This document shows, piece by piece, positions 33,795-46,023 of a stretch of DNA of 64,000 nt. The notes below the pieces were generated by a model. The model made no database searches. It was not told where the DNA came from and saw nothing but the letters and a program-made list of their open reading frames with translations. Origin of the DNA: Smallanthus sonchifolius (lineage: Eukaryota; Streptophyta; Magnoliopsida; Asterales; Asteraceae). The position numbers and the translations under genes are program-made. How positions within the stretch are numbered: the first letter of the stretch is position 1; each line of letters starts with the position of its first letter. The stretch lies in contig CM042034.1 in NCBI GenBank assembly GCA_023525975.1, forward strand, positions 6,393,501-6,457,500. Reading direction: 5' to 3'.

Positions 33795-34620
33795 TTTTGT
33801 AACATCCCTTAATTTCAAACAAAAGAGATAATGTTTAAATAAAGAAATAAAGGTTTTAGGACGATTAAACTTGGAAAATAACAAAAAAGGACTGGGATCT
33901 CCCTATACCTAGCCGCCCTCCCTTAAGCGCATACCCTCCCCATTTACCCACCATAATTCCCTATCATTGTTTGCGACGCACCATACTTCCCTATTTACCA
34001 ACCCTACTTCCCTATCAAAGAGTTGAGAGATAGTTCTTGGTTAGAAAGAGAAAGAATAAGAAAAGAGAAAGAATAAGGAGACAAGATTCAAACCATATTT
34101 TCGTCTGATTTCTGTTGAGGGTCGACAAACGAAAGAGATGCAAGCGCCACACACGGTTTTGAGGTAAGAAATCAGCCTAAATCTTGTGTTTTTCATTCAA
34201 GATGGATTTTATGTGTGTTTGTTGTGAGTCTCAGTTGGGATAGTGTGTGCCAATGTGTTATCCGAGTTATCATGGTGGTGCGGAAGATGATTCTTCATTT
34301 TGTGTAATGGGAGATGAATCAACCACTATTAAGGATTATCAACGATTATCCTGCTCGTAACAGCCTGTCTAGATGAAGTGGTTAAGGTTATGAAACATGC
34401 CTTACTTATAACATAGACACACCCTCATGCCATGTAACCAGTAAGATAGCTTATGTTGGTCACAAACGATTCTTGCCCACCAAGCACAAATTTTAGGAAA
34501 ATTTGTTATTTAATAACCAAAAAAGACAAGAAAAGCTCCTAGACGATTGAATATTGCACAAATATTTGAACAACTAGACGAACTCCCCGATTGTGTTTTA
34601 GGGAAACATCCTAGCCATGG
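33795..34620 (+). mobile_element. LTR-like fragment (Gypsy style)
   Basis: 'tgtaacatcccttaatttc' near 33798 resembles the start of plant Gypsy LTRs. It is followed by a TC-rich block and a GA-rich block (34020-34085), and by a splice-donor-like 'gaggtaagaaatcag' near 34160. No second LTR or internal domain is visible; the limits are guesses. Confidence 0.35.
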
Positions 34621-34624
34621 AGGT

Positions 34625-34796
34625 GTGAAAAGAAAACGTGTTTGCCAACGACACTCTAGCAACGATCTTTTCCACCTTTAGCATTGATGTTCCAGCGAAG
34701 AAGTCTGTGTCGACGACATGTCGTTAAAGGCTATGCTGACGGCAAATGCATTTATGTCGTTGCTAAAACTTCATCGTAGAAGACAATTTCTTGTAG
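34625..34796. mobile_element. CACTA right end, truncated element
   Basis: It ends 'aatttcttgtagtg' at 34796, the classic complement of CACTACAAGAAATT. Upstream are subterminal 'acgacatgtcgtt' and 'cgttgctaaaactt' words related to those of the CACTA at 51548. No left CACTA end was found on this side. Confidence 0.65.
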
Positions 34797-36985
34797 TGAA
34801 AGATGAGTGGAATATCTTCAAATATAAAATCTTTCTTGGAAGATACATGGAATATGTTCAAACCTGAAATCTTTATGTATGCAACAATATTAGTTTGCTT
34901 TAGTTGTTGCTAAATTGTTTTGTGTTATTATAATCATATTTTAAATTCAAATTTAGCATGTGTTATCTCATAAGTTTGAATTCAGGGTTTGTACAATGTT
35001 GAGCAAATTTAATTAGAGTGACAAAAAAATCGATTAATCAAACTAGAACTGAATTAATGGATGAAACCTTAAGTGAAACAACTGAACTAGACAAAGAACC
35101 AGCAGATCAATTAACTGAACCAGACAACTAAATTAGATAGAACCAGCAGATCACGGATTAATTGAACCAAACTGAATCGAACCAAATGCTTTAAAAGGCT
35201 GAAAAAAAAGTTTTTAAAAGGCTTCTAGAAAGTTCAAAAGACAATTTAGTTTCACTTTTAGACTAGTTTTCACCGACACCAACTTTTATTATCGTGGTCA
35301 ATTATATTTAGGCCAGTGTTCATCAGAAGCAACTATGATATATATGGATTGATCTTGACAATAAATATGAAAGTTAGAAACATCATTGATTAAATTGTTA
35401 TATTAATTATTACTTGCCGTTGCCAATGTGTTATAGTTTAAATTATTAAAGTCTAAATTTATTAAATTCTTTGATTTTGCAAATTTCACAATTTTTTAAA
35501 AGTTTATTATTTTATTAAAAGGAAAAAATAAAATGAATTAAAATATATAAATATTAGTGTCGAGACACTTAAAACTGCATATATTTACTTTCTTTATAAT
35601 TATTACATTCGGATTTAAGTTTAATTATTAAAAAGTGAAAGTTATATATGACTTTCAAAACCGACCTTCCAAACACCCAGTTCGAGCCGTCCAAAACCGC
35701 ACTTTGCCTTAAAATAGTCAAGCATTCAATATTTAATTTAAATCAAAGAGAAAAAGTGAAGGAAATATAAATAAATTTATTTAAAAATTCTTGAGTATAA
35801 AAGAATGCATATAGGCTTTTTAAATAAAAAAATAATAATAATTCATAAAAATCGAATATGTTGATAAATAAATAATGTCACATGTATTTCTTTACACGTA
35901 AACGTTTTATTCACATGTATACGTATACTTAATCTCATTAGTCAACATACACATAATCGTCTCAAAGTTTTCAGTAGCCATGCTTCATAATAATAAACTA
36001 GGATCCTTGAACATAAAATGTTCAAATATACATAAAAAAAAGTTTAATAATATTCCAAAAAATTATATAGAAGTATCAAAAACAACGATAATATTTTTTT
36101 AGAAGTCTAATAATTTAAATTTACATCGCAAATAAAGAAGTAAAATATATTTAGCTATTACTTCTTCTAAATTTTCAACGAAAAAAAAAACTATTCATTC
36201 GGTTCACACATAGGAAACTTCTTGATACATGAACAATTGCATTATCTCAATGTTGATGTCACATATGCAAGTTGCCTTTTAAAACGCTTTGTCAATGTTA
36301 TATTTCTAGATAATTAATTTTTTGTCTTTTTTTTTTGGTTAATGATAAGCATAAATGTTGCCTATAAGAATTAATGGTTATTATGCTTAATTAACCGGTG
36401 ATATCGATATGCCACTATATAAAAAATGTATAGTATTCTTTTTATGCTTAACCGGTCAAGGGTTTAAGTTCTATGATCCATTCAAAAAAAGAAACTAATT
36501 TGTTATTTTTTGATATTTCGTCTCATTTTATTATATACTGTTAATAATTATAAAACTTAATAAGTTAGCTAAAACTAAAATTCATTGGATCATATTAAAA
36601 TCTTCTTAAAGTTCAAATGGATTTTTAAGAGTTTGTAGAAAATACTAAAATGATCAAAGTTTTACAAAAACTAAATCGGTCGGAGTATTTAAAAAAGTTC
36701 ACAAAAAATATCAAAGCTTTATAATTGTTTATTAAAAAAAGTTGAAACAATGAAAGTTTATAGAAAACTAAGATGATAAAAGTTGTTATAACTTTTTATA
36801 AAAGTAGCCTAAAATGATCTAGCTTTTATGACTAGTTATTTAGGAAAAGAAACTAGTTTTTGTTGTTTTTTTTTTAAATTTTTTTTGGAGAAAAACTAAA
36901 ACAAACTATTTAGATGTTTATTCCATTTTAAAACATAAACAGTTTTCATATTTTGTAAAAGAAAAAAATAAAAAACATGGTTTGT
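34797..36985. other. 2.2 kb AT-rich region
   Basis: No gene supported. 35040-35170 repeats 'gaactgaattaa' and 'aaccagcagatca' words (local degenerate repeat). Otherwise low-complexity sequence. Confidence 0.45.
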
Positions 36986-37391
36986 CACACCCTAGACTCG
37001 AATATTCGTCGACGGGTTTAGCTGAATTATTGTAGAAAATAAAATTAATAAACAATAATGAGTTAAAAACGTATATTATACATATTACATGTGTAAAGTT
37101 GAGATTTCACAAATTTGATTAATGACTTAAAAGCGTATATTATATATATATTACAAATGTAAACTTGAGTGTTTAGAAATTTCAAGGGTACTATAGAAAC
37201 TTGAGGAGTATATTTGAATTTTAAGAATGTTAAAGAGTATTTTTTTTAAAAAATTAGAAAATAAATGAGTGCATATAAAAAATTTCCAATTGAACATCAA
37301 GATGGTTTTAATAACAGGGTGAGGGGGTCCTATTGTTTAAATAAGGTAGAGTAAATTGATATTAAGACCACTCATGTTTTGACCCGTGTAG
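36986..37391. other. Spacer with possible LTR scrap
   Basis: 'tgtcacaccctagactcg' at 36986 resembles an LTR start. 'aaaaacgtatattata' and 'aaaagcgtatattata' are repeated near 37065 and 37128. No complete element. Confidence 0.35.
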
Positions 37392-37400
37392 TATAATTTA

Positions 37401-37774
37401 TGGGAAGTTCAAATAAAAGTGGTTTTTGTTAAGAAATCTAAAAAATGACAAAAACATTAATAAACAATATCAAACGAACTCCGATTGAGTTCATTCCAGC
37501 AGCGTTTTGCAACCCTATCGTCGAACTCTACCATCTTAGCTTTTAGGATTTAGATTTTAGCGTTAAATTTTAGGATTTTAGCTTTTCGGCTTTTCGGGGT
37601 GGGGTTGGATGGGGGGTTTAGGTTTTTGGGGGTACGGGTGGAGGGGGTTTAGGTTTTTGTGTACAGGTTAGGGTTCGATGAAACGGTTCCAACACCACTA
37701 GAATGAGCTCAATCAGAGTTCGTTTGACTAATGATTTATTAACGAAAAACTCATTTTTAGTATAAACTTTCCCG
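37401..37774. mobile_element. MITE with 9-bp duplication (8 of 9 match), telomere-like core
   Basis: Ends 'tgggaagttcaaataaaagtgg' and the complement of 'cgggaaagtttatactaaaa' pair. 'aacgaactccgattgagttc' pairs with 'gagctcaatcagagttcgtt'. Flanks are 'tataattta' (37392-37400) and 'tataatttt' (37775-37783). The centre carries 'ttaggatttag' words and G-rich runs. Same family as 46024-46565. Confidence 0.82.
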
Positions 37775-37792
37775 TATAATTTTTATATATTT

Positions 37793-37925
37793 CTTCCGGA
37801 ATGATTTACAAAATCATGCTAGCATAGCTAGTAATCCCATACCTCCTTCAACGGATGCGGGGTTAGAGCCTCGCTACGTACTTTTCTTCTTTTCGTTCTG
37901 TATTACCTTTTCTTTTTAGCATTAG
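37793..37925 (+). mobile_element. SINE-like element, copy A
   Basis: 'gctagtaatcccatacctcc' followed by a box-B-like 'ggggttagagcctcgc' and 'tacgtac', then a T-rich tail. The 38786 element shows the same order of words, which supports a small SINE family. Confidence 0.55.
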
Positions 37926-38785
37926 CCATTTTTTTGTGCCCTCACTTCCTTTTTCTAAGCAACAATAAAAATTAAACCATCCTTTAATTATAATTCTATT
38001 TATTATTAATTTTCTAATTAAAATTTAACTATAATAGTAATAATATATTTATATTGTCAAAGTTTCTAGAATGTTATTATTTATTTACGTAAAATAACAA
38101 TTATATTTTTACTTCCAAAGTAAAATAATAATAATAATATTTATATCGTCAAAGTTTCTAAAATGTCAATTACGACATTTATCATAAATCCAAAGTAAGT
38201 TGTTATCATTATTATTATATTATAGTTATAATAATTATTGTTATCATATTAATTTTTATTATTAGTAGTAGTAATTTGGATTTAGAAAATTCAAGATGTT
38301 ACTGGTGAATAGTGGTGATATGGGTAAAGTAGAGAGAATTTGCTTATTAAAGAAAATCACAGGTTTACTCATGTTTAATAGACATCAGTTAAAATAAATT
38401 AAGAAACTACTTTAAGTTTTTTTTTCCAATAATTCATAATATGTTAATTGAAATTACCTAAATACAACTTAAAACGATTTTTTTTGTTATTAACAACAAA
38501 ATATTTCTAAATATCACTATAAAATTTCAAGGTATTACATTTTTGTTAAAAAAAACCGGCAAATTGAATTTTTTTTAGGCCAACTATAATCTATTAGCTT
38601 ATAATAATACATACTGATAACTTAGTCAATGACACTAAGTTTTCACTTCCATTGTTAAGGCTAATCCCGCTCACAAAATTATCATATATTTACACTTAAT
38701 TATCAAAATAAGGCATACTCCATTCAATTTTTTTCATCTCATTATTTTTAAATATAAGATATATTATCTTTTAGACTTATTAAAA
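37926..38785. other. AT-rich spacer
   Basis: Contains two direct copies of 'tttatattgtcaaagtttctaga'-type sequence (about 38050 and 38140). No gene. Confidence 0.5.
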
Positions 38786-38885
38786 TATCAACCCGGCTTA
38801 ATTGGTAGCCCCATACCTCACATAAGGTCAGAGGTTTGACCCCTGTCACCTACGTTTCACTTCCTATTTTTGTTATAACACTTTT
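38786..38885 (+). mobile_element. SINE-like element, copy B
   Basis: Box-A-like 'ccggcttaattggtagcc', 'ccatacctcacataagg', box-B-like 'gaggtttgacccctg', then 'acctacgtttcacttcc' and a T-rich tail. Related to 37793-37925. Confidence 0.6.
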
Positions 38886-40379
38886 ACTACCCCACTCCCA
38901 CCTCCTTTGATTTGAAAATTTTAAGAAATTTATCATAACCACCTTTTCTTTGGACCCAACTCTCCACCAAAATTGATTTTTTTTTTTGTAAAACAACACA
39001 TATGTAAAAAAAAATTTAAAACAAAGAAATAAACATAATAAAAAAATTTAAGCTTACAAATGTAGTACATAATGGATAAATAGTTTCTCATTTGCCTTTA
39101 TTTGTATTAGGAATAAACAGTCAATAAATGACAATTTTATGATTTATCGTAATTGTAAATTGTAATTTTGTCCTTATAATATTACAAAACCCTTCAACAA
39201 ATAGATTCATTCTTTTATTTACTTACTTATTTTACTTAAAAAACGAAAAAGCCAGTGGTTGAATGCCACAGAGGTGAATGCCACGCCACCATTACCATTA
39301 TTTCTGTGTTTTTTCAAACTAGGGCAATGACCACATCTATTATTATTAGTTTTTACCGCACCAAAAGCATGAAAGCCCCTACTATCTTCTACAGGTCAAT
39401 ATAATGACATATTCAACACTCGTTTTCATAATAATGTACGTAATCATCGATATAAAACATGTGCCGATATCTATTGAGGCATCTTACGGCTCTATTTATT
39501 TATGTGTTCCTTTTGATATAATTGTTAAAACAGATATTAATCTTTCAAAATCTTTGATATCAATCATGGAAACCCATCAAGATTAGGTTACTAAAGAAGC
39601 TCAAAGGGTATGATTCCGGCAAAAGAATTTGATAAAACTGTGGATCGTCAACTAGATCAAGACTACTCAACTTTAATATTATCCAAATAACAAGTCTTAC
39701 GTGGCAATGGGCTCAATTTAATTATGTTGAATTAATTAAACTGTAAATGATTGGATGCAATTAAAAATATTGATTTGGGCCGTTGGTTTGTACAACAACA
39801 AAAGATAATGGGCCATATACTTAATTGTTTGGAAATGGCAGTTTGGGCCAATCAATTGGACGCAATGGAGATGGAATAAGACGAATTTTGGGAACTGGGC
39901 AAACATCAAAGGGTTTGAGAGTGGTTAGGAAATGGAATCAACAATTTATTTTCTTCATTCGATCATTAATTCATCAAGTTATTTGTTTTTTTATCATCAA
40001 TATTTGGTATGTGGTTGAGTATTTGAATCTGAATTGGTAGTTGTTTAGAGAGAATCTCATTTTTGTTCTTGTTCGGTTTCAGATTGTCATGTAAACATAA
40101 TCAGATTGAGTTGCCTTTGAACTATCTATTATCTATGTTATTTGCCCGTCCATGTCTATGTGAATTCCAATTGGTAGTCTTTAGGTTACACAACCTAAAA
40201 CCCGGGAGTGATCTGTTTTCTAAATATTCAAGTTCAAGTTTGTGTGGTTTGTTAATCGCAATAGTGTTGTAGAATTTTGTAAAACCGAGGATGATCTGAG
40301 AGTCATATAGAATTTTTGATGAACCAGGAGAAATTACGTATGACCAAAACCAGGGATTTTAGGGATCAACCAGATAACT
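38886..40379. other. Non-coding region
   Basis: No gene supported. Open frames at 39404-39586, 39825-40040 and 40063-40272 have neither domains nor family resemblance. The 39800-40320 part may belong to a decayed LTR element with the GC-rich block that follows, but no termini are visible. Confidence 0.4.
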
Positions 40380-40384
40380 GTCTT

Positions 40385-40495
40385 TGGCAGCTCGATCCCA
40401 GCTAGGGGCTCTGCCCCTTGGACCCCGCAAGGGGCTGCCGCCCCTTGAACCCCGCTTCCAGGGACGCTGCCCTCGAACCCCCATCGCCCCTAAGT
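40385..40495. repeat. GC-rich imperfect repeat
   Basis: 'aggggctctgccccttgga' and 'aggggctgccgccccttga' are successive units, followed by diverged units ('cccgcttccaggg', 'cgctgccctcgaaccccc'). Each unit can form a small hairpin. Such blocks occur inside plant LTR elements, but no LTR can be placed around this one. Confidence 0.6.
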
Positions 40496-40848
40496 ATTAA
40501 TTAGGTAATCAAATAAATTCAAACAAGTGTGCACTCCGCACCTCCTAACATGTTTAATATTTAATATGATTAATTTGGTTAACTAGTTAATCCAATTACA
40601 CTAAAATAGCCAACAAATAAGAGGTCGAATATTAAGTGGGTTGAGTGGTTAAAAAAACCCGCTATTATGATGAAATATTTTGTATTCTTTCCTCCTTCTA
40701 GCGGTTTGCTAGTTGTGTGGTTTATATAATATCTGTTGCCGTTAAAAAAAGTTCGTATTTTGATGCACATGCAATTTATTTATTCTTAATAGCTTTTGAA
40801 ATCAATCCACTAGTTTCAAGTTCAATTTGAATAATTTAGTTAGGTTAC

Positions 40849-41124
40849 TGATGCAACGTTTATCTGTACTTGGAATTTGAAGATTATTTTTGTTATTTGA
40901 ATTTTGTATTTAAATTATTGGATTATCTTTATTTTGTTTCTTTTTTATCTTTATTTGTTTTCTTAATTATCTCTATGGTTGGACTTTAAATACCTAGAGA
41001 ATTACTGTTTTAGTTAGTTGATTGTTTTATGAATATTGTTTTTTTAATAAACCTTTAAGGTTTTTTAAGCTTTTGGAATCCTTTGAGTATTTCTAGCCAT
41101 TTGATTGCTTTTGAAACTGCATCA
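40849..41124 (+). repeat. 5' LTR of a non-autonomous LTR retrotransposon
   Basis: Begins TGATGCA and ends TGCATCA (7-bp inverted ends). The flank before it is 'gttac', and the flank after the matching 3' LTR is 'gttag'. It is followed after 2 bases by a primer-binding-site-like 'tgggatcagag' (41127-41137), similar to the tRNA-iMet complement. A close copy of its first 190 bp occurs at 42133, and of its last 90 bp at about 44965-45058. Confidence 0.85.
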
Positions 41125-41152
41125 GTTGGGATCAGAGTTCTAGGTTTATCAA

Positions 41153-41869
41153 ATGGCTCTACGTGAAGGCGGGTGTTTTCTTGTTCGAAGAGTCACCGAC
41201 CGAGGCATCGACAAGAACATTGGTGGTTCACGTGCTCATGAAGATCAATTCAACCGTGACCATAGATTTGCCGGACGAGGCAACGAGATCGGGAACCGTG
41301 ACCCATGGGATTTTGAGATCAAACGACTCAAGCGACGAGTCCGAGATCTCGAGTTGCAACTAGAGATTAAACGGCTCCGACAAAGGATCCGCCACCTCGA
41401 GTTGCAACGGGATACGTGCCGGACGGAAACCGAGTCGAGCACCGTCGTCGGGGACGAAGGTGGTGATGGAGAGCAGCAGCCGTTTAGCCGTCATCTAAAC
41501 CGGTTCTCTGAACCAATCTATCCAGAGGGTTTATCGAAAGAAGAACCCATATTCGATGAAGATAGGTTGCCCTACGATAAAGAAGAATATTTGTGGGTGC
41601 AACGAGCGATTACCGGAGTTACTAGTCAAGAAGAAGAAAAAAAAGTCAACAACAATCATAAGTCTTTGATGGTTTTTCCAGGTATGTTTGATGAATTTTT
41701 TAAGGTTAATACAGTGGCTAATGATTTAGTTGGGGATAAACACACGTCAAATGCAACTCAAATTAAAGGTGGAACTAATTTACAACATCCATGTGAGCAT
41801 GGAGATATTTCACAAATAAAAACTGAGATTATGAACAATTTTTTTTCAAGTATTCAATTTCGTCGTTAA
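41153..41869 (+). CDS. Gag-like/coiled-coil ORF of the LTR element (238 aa)
   Basis: This is the only long ATG-initiated frame in the window. It starts 28 bases after the 5' LTR. Residues 53-88 are a strongly charged predicted coiled coil built from two near-identical heptad blocks ('EIKRLKRRVRDLELQ' and 'EIKRLRQRIRHLELQ'), the sort of N-terminal region seen in plant Gypsy gag proteins. The C-terminal half is acidic, then Asn/Lys-rich, with no zinc knuckle. Protease, reverse transcriptase and integrase are absent, so the element would depend on another element's enzymes. Assignment to Gypsy is inferred from the coiled coil and from the pol-tail-like sequence that follows. Confidence 0.65.
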   Translation: MALREGGCFLVRRVTDRGIDKNIGGSRAHEDQFNRDHRFAGRGNEIGNRDPWDFEIKRLKRRVRDLELQLEIKRLRQRIRHLELQRDTCRTETESSTVVGDEGGDGEQQPFSRHLNRFSEPIYPEGLSKEEPIFDEDRLPYDKEEYLWVQRAITGVTSQEEEKKVNNNHKSLMVFPGMFDEFFKVNTVANDLVGDKHTSNATQIKGGTNLQHPCEHGDISQIKTEIMNNFFSSIQFRR

Positions 41870-41887
41870 ACATAATTTTGGGAAAAA

Positions 41888-42132
41888 AATACGATCTTTT
41901 CGATGTTATCAAGACTCGAGGGCGAGTCTTTTTCGAAGACGAGGAGGAGGAAGGGAGAAGGAGACCTAGGTGATACAAGCCCAGATCGGGACGAGACAAC
42001 CGGTGAAGTTGAGTTATTTAGACGGGTTGTGCTGATATTAAAAAAGGAAAACATGTTGATGTTCCATTTGACCCAGATGGCCTTGGTTCGAAGACAAAAC
42101 TCGATAACGAGTTTTTTTGAAAACGGGGAGTA
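41888..42132 (+). pseudogene. Residual polyprotein C-terminal coding and polypurine tract
   Basis: In one frame, about 41893-41970 reads a D-x-x-DVIKTRGRVFFE-type segment followed by an acidic run and a stop, like the short tail after integrase in plant Gypsy polyproteins. A second, similar 'tcgataacgag' tail lies just before 42118. The purine-rich 'gaaaacggggagta' (42118-42131) immediately before the 3' LTR is the expected polypurine tract. This marks a large internal deletion of pol. Confidence 0.55.
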
Positions 42133-42322
42133 TGATGCAACGTTTATCTCTAGTTAGAATTTGAAGATTATTTTTGTTATTTGAATTTCGTATTTAAATT
42201 ATTGGATAATCTTTATTTTGTTTTCTTAATTATCTCTAAGGTTGGACTTTAAATACCTAGAGAATTATTGTTTTAGGGAGTTGATTGTTTTATGAATATT
42301 GTTTTTTTAATAAACCTTTAGG

Positions 42323-42863
42323 TCCTGTTTAATTAATGGAATTCCGTGGAATTAGAATTAGATATAATTACTTGTAAAATTGTGTTTGGTTGGCTAAGTA
42401 AGGAAATAGAATTGGAATTAATTTCAAAGAAATCCCTCATCCTTAGGAAAGTTGAAATCCTTCACATAGTCCATGGAAATTAAAACATTCCGATGGAATT
42501 TGTAAATATTACCGAAGTATCCTTATTAAAAAACAACCAACGATTTAGGAACTATATCCATCAACCAAAATCTAAAACCATAAACTCCATTCATGATTAT
42601 GAAACAGAAATCGACAGTGACGTTGAAGAACAAATATCAAAACCAAATTCCATTCATTGTATTGAAATATCAAAACTCACAAACACCATTCTTGGTTATA
42701 AAAATACGAAACATAAATGGATTATATTGAAATATCAAAATCCATAAGCATCATTCTTGATTCAAAACTTGAAATTGAATTGATGGTGAAGAACAAATAT
42801 AAAAATCAATGGAATTGCCAGATCAAAACCAATATTTAAATGTAAATCAAAACCAAAATATTT
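42323..42863. other. Unclassified inserted DNA (left part)
   Basis: Starts 'tcctgtttaattaatggaattcc', a style common at the ends of some plant DNA elements. Contains direct copies of 'attgaaatatcaaaa.tc' (about 42660 and 42730). A no-domain open frame lies at 42493-42747. The partner end near 44960 does not pair with it. Confidence 0.4.
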
Positions 42864-42959
42864 TGTAATACCCCAGATATTTTTATACCGCTTGGCCTCA
42901 ATATTTGTGGTTTAGATGATCTTTTAGTGTTATAAAAGACCGTTTAATAATAATAATAA

Positions 42960-42990
<31 letters not shown>

Positions 42991-43504
42991 AAAATATTAA
43001 TATTTTTGAAACTTGCTCCGTTTTTTACGAAACTTAGGTCGTCTTGTAGAGAAAAATAAGCTCGTCCCAACGACATATTTGACATTTTATAAAATGTTAT
43101 ATTTTAAAAGTTATAAAAGAAAAACGAGTTAAGCAGCTGAATTAATTAGAATAATAAAATAATAATAAATAATTTCAATCAAAATATATGTGTGTCGTAT
43201 GTAATACGTAAGTTTGACGTACTATTAGATGCCATCCCACGTCGACCCAATTAGAAACTTTCGGCGAGTATAAATATACTGTATACCTTCAGCTAGAATA
43301 TATAAGTTGATTGGAACGTTCTATTATAAAAAGAATCTTGAGTTTTGAATACCCCTTTGGGTGTTAATAGTTATTTTGAAGCACGAGTAGGGAGACTCTA
43401 TATTAAATTGTCGTAGATAGCTTTCAGGTACATTCTTGTTTAAGTTTATGTTTAGTTATTTTTATTATTATTAGACTTTAGGATTTATATTAGCGTAGAT
43501 ATTG

Positions 43505-43700
43505 GTAGCCTAGCTTTAGTTAGACATGGACTGATCATCCATGCCTAACCAAGGCAGCGTTAGCCAATATCAACTAAGATAATAATAGACCGTGGGGTTA
43601 TTTTTGGGGTGGGTATTGGGTAACCTAGCCTTAGCTAGGCATGGACTTGATCACTCATGCCTAACCAAGACAGCGTTAGCCAATATCAACCAAAATAATA
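43505..43700. repeat. Tandem duplication of about 115 bp in the solo LTR
   Basis: 'catgcctaaccaa.gcagcg' plus 'ttagccaatatcaac' occurs at about 43540 and 43655, each preceded by 'ggtagcctagctttagtta' or 'ggtaacctagccttagcta'. Confidence 0.8.
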
Positions 43701-43959
43701 ATTAGTTAAGTGTACCCTAAACTAACATATGGTTACTGTATCAGGACTCAGAAATCTTCGAGATAGGAGACGAAGCGCTGCTTTTAGTTAGGAACTCAAC
43801 TTTAAGGTGAATGCATTTATAGTCTTTTTAAAAGCATATAAAGTTTTCATACTTTCAAAATGGCATGAACCCGGTTAAATATATCTAATACATAATGGTA
43901 ACTTACGGGAAGCATCTTGCCATTTATTGTACGTATGGTTTGATCAAATTTATATACAT

Positions 43960-44172
43960 ACCATGGTGCGGCTATGGTTTGCTAGCTTCATTCTTGTGGG
44001 GGGATATAGCGCAGCCGGAGGTACCGGAAGTTATATCCACTTGAATTTCAGTTCCTAGTATATGATCATGGTGCGGTTATGGTATGGCTAGCTTCATTCT
44101 TGTGGGGGGGTATAGCGCAGCCGGAGGTACTCGAAGTTGTATCCACTTGAATTTCAGTTGCTAGTGTATGAG
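43960..44172. repeat. Tandem duplication of about 107 bp in the solo LTR
   Basis: Two copies of 'ccatggtgcgg..atgg', 'gctagcttcattcttgtgg', 'tatagcgcagccggaggta' and 'atccacttgaatttcagtt', at about 43961 and 44069. Confidence 0.85.
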
Positions 44173-44682
44173 GTGGTAGTGAATGTGTATGTTACCATGC
44201 AATTTATGATTAAATAGATTTAACTGTTTCATGTGGCAAAAGGTTTTGTGTCTTGTAAATGTTATTCACCAACTTTTGTTGACGTATATTTTCAAAATGT
44301 TTTTCAGGTAGTTATGAATAGCCTTGATAATAAGGTAGTGGTTTAGGGAGGATATACCCTAAACTCCAAAATATATTTCTCAGTTTTGAACCAGATAGTG
44401 GTTACTACAGTACATAGAGCATGGCTCCCGTGGCTCGGGATATTATTAAACAGTATTGTAATCCGAAGTATAAAACTTCAAATTTTCATAATAATGATTT
44501 TGAATTATTAGGGGTGTTTAATTCCCCATGTTTTATGAAAATGACAGTTACTCGACTACAAAAGTTGATAATTTTCATGAAACTCAAAACCATGTACTTT
44601 TCGCTGTGCAAATAAAATGATTATTCAAAACAGGTACCAATCTGAGTTGCATGCCCGGGGTGTCATTTCTTAGGGTGTGACA

Positions 44683-44964
44683 CATTTTTTTTTATTTTCT
44701 TCTGTATCATGTCGATCAAAAATCAAACTCAACCAATTAAATTAGAAATTGAACTAGAAAATAATTTAGAGCACCAAAAAATAAAAATATGTGTTTTCTT
44801 CAAGGTTGCGGTTGAACTGCTTTAACTATAGTGCTCGCAGAAAATAGTGATTTAGAATGTGAAATTCATAGCATCTTCCGTTTATCTTCGTATTCCTTGC
44901 ATTTAGAAACCACAATCGATATGCGATGTGAAGCGTTGCGGGTCAATTTTACTCTCGTCGTCGT
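44683..44964. other. Unclassified inserted DNA (right part)
   Basis: Continuation of the insertion that holds the solo LTR. No coding sequence or recognisable terminus. Confidence 0.4.
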
Positions 44965-45058
44965 TCATGTTGTTTTTTTAATAAATCTTTAAGGTTTTTT
45001 AAGCTTTTGGAATCTTTTAAGTATTTCTGGCTATTTAATTGTTTCCGAAACTGCATCA

Positions 45059-46004
45059 GTTAGGTTAAATAATGAAATGAAACATATAACATTGATCACA
45101 TGCTCCATGTGAATATGATACCCTACTTACCCTAGCTATTAGGTTATTTAGGTTTTTGCATGACTCGAACAACGGTGTCACCCACGTCGCTGACACATGT
45201 CGTCTTCACCAACATAAAAGTTAATGGGATTGGATTGGCGCAATCTAATGCCAACTACCATCTCCCATTGAACCCTAGTCAAGACCACATGGCTGACAAC
45301 TATGACGATCTCGGTATATATTTCACTCCACTAACTTTTAGCTCTCTAGAGCAATATTTGCCACCAAATCTTTTGGATATTTCTTAAGACACTAAGTACA
45401 AGTACATGCGGGTCATTCTATGTTGAGTTGTCCCAAATTGTTATTTTGCGGCCAAAAGAGTCTGTTGCAACTGAGACAATGCTTTAGAGTTCACAAGGAA
45501 AATTGGTTAGTAATTTATAGAGTATGTGAACTGTTTTCAATGTTATTTAGACCTGAAGGTTGCAGAGAGGTGCGCTAGTTGACATTTTTACTTCTTATGG
45601 ACCTAAATTCAGCTAGAAGAGGTCATTATCATACATCAGTTAGAATGTTTGCCGTGAGATTTTTAGAAAAAATATATATAACTAATTAACGGTTAATGCT
45701 TAAATGCTAACGCATATTTCATGTAAAATCTTATGATTAAATCACAAAGTGACGCGTTTCTTGTTATTTGTCTCTTTTTAAAAGGGTAAAGTTACTCTTT
45801 TTTTATGGTCTAGTTTTGTTTTTTTTTTAATCTGTAGAATTTTTCATCAAACTTGGCCTCCAAGAAAGAATATCATGTCTTTGGCTTTATAAAAAGGGTT
45901 TGGTTCAGGAATCATACCTACCATAAACTGACATGACCATGGTTTCTCCTAGCCGACATTGCTAAAGGGAAAAAAAAGGAAGGAATTTTAAGGTAAGAGG
46001 TAAG
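45059..46004. other. Non-coding spacer
   Basis: An open frame at 45160-45387 (75 codons from ATG) has no domain I can name. The rest is AT-rich. Ends in a (TA)n run at about 46004-46024. Confidence 0.45.
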
Positions 46005-46023
46005 ATATATATATATATATATA

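Larger units (their letters stand above)
42864..44682 (+). mobile_element. Solo LTR, Gypsy style (1.8 kb)
   Basis: Starts 'tgtaataccccagat' and ends 'ttagggtgtgaca', typical of plant Gypsy LTR termini. Flanks 'tattt' and 'cattt' are a plausible 5-bp duplication with one mismatch. It contains an (AAT)n tract (about 42945-42992) and two pairs of tandem duplications. No internal domain or second LTR, hence solo. Confidence 0.72.
42133..45058 (+). repeat. 3' LTR, interrupted by a 2.6-kb insertion
   Basis: The LTR runs from TGATGCA (42133) to about 42322 ('aataaacctttagg') and resumes at about 44965 ('tgtttttttaataaatcttta'), ending TGCATCA at 45058. Sequence around 'ttgtttttttaataaa.ctttaagg' is present on both sides of the insertion, an apparent duplication of about 24 bp. 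The insertion contains the solo LTR at 42864-44682 plus flanking DNA of unknown type. Confidence 0.75.

Noticed and set aside
45160..45387. 75-codon frame from an ATG
   Set aside because: No domain, no paralogue in the window and no promoter or poly(A) signals seen.
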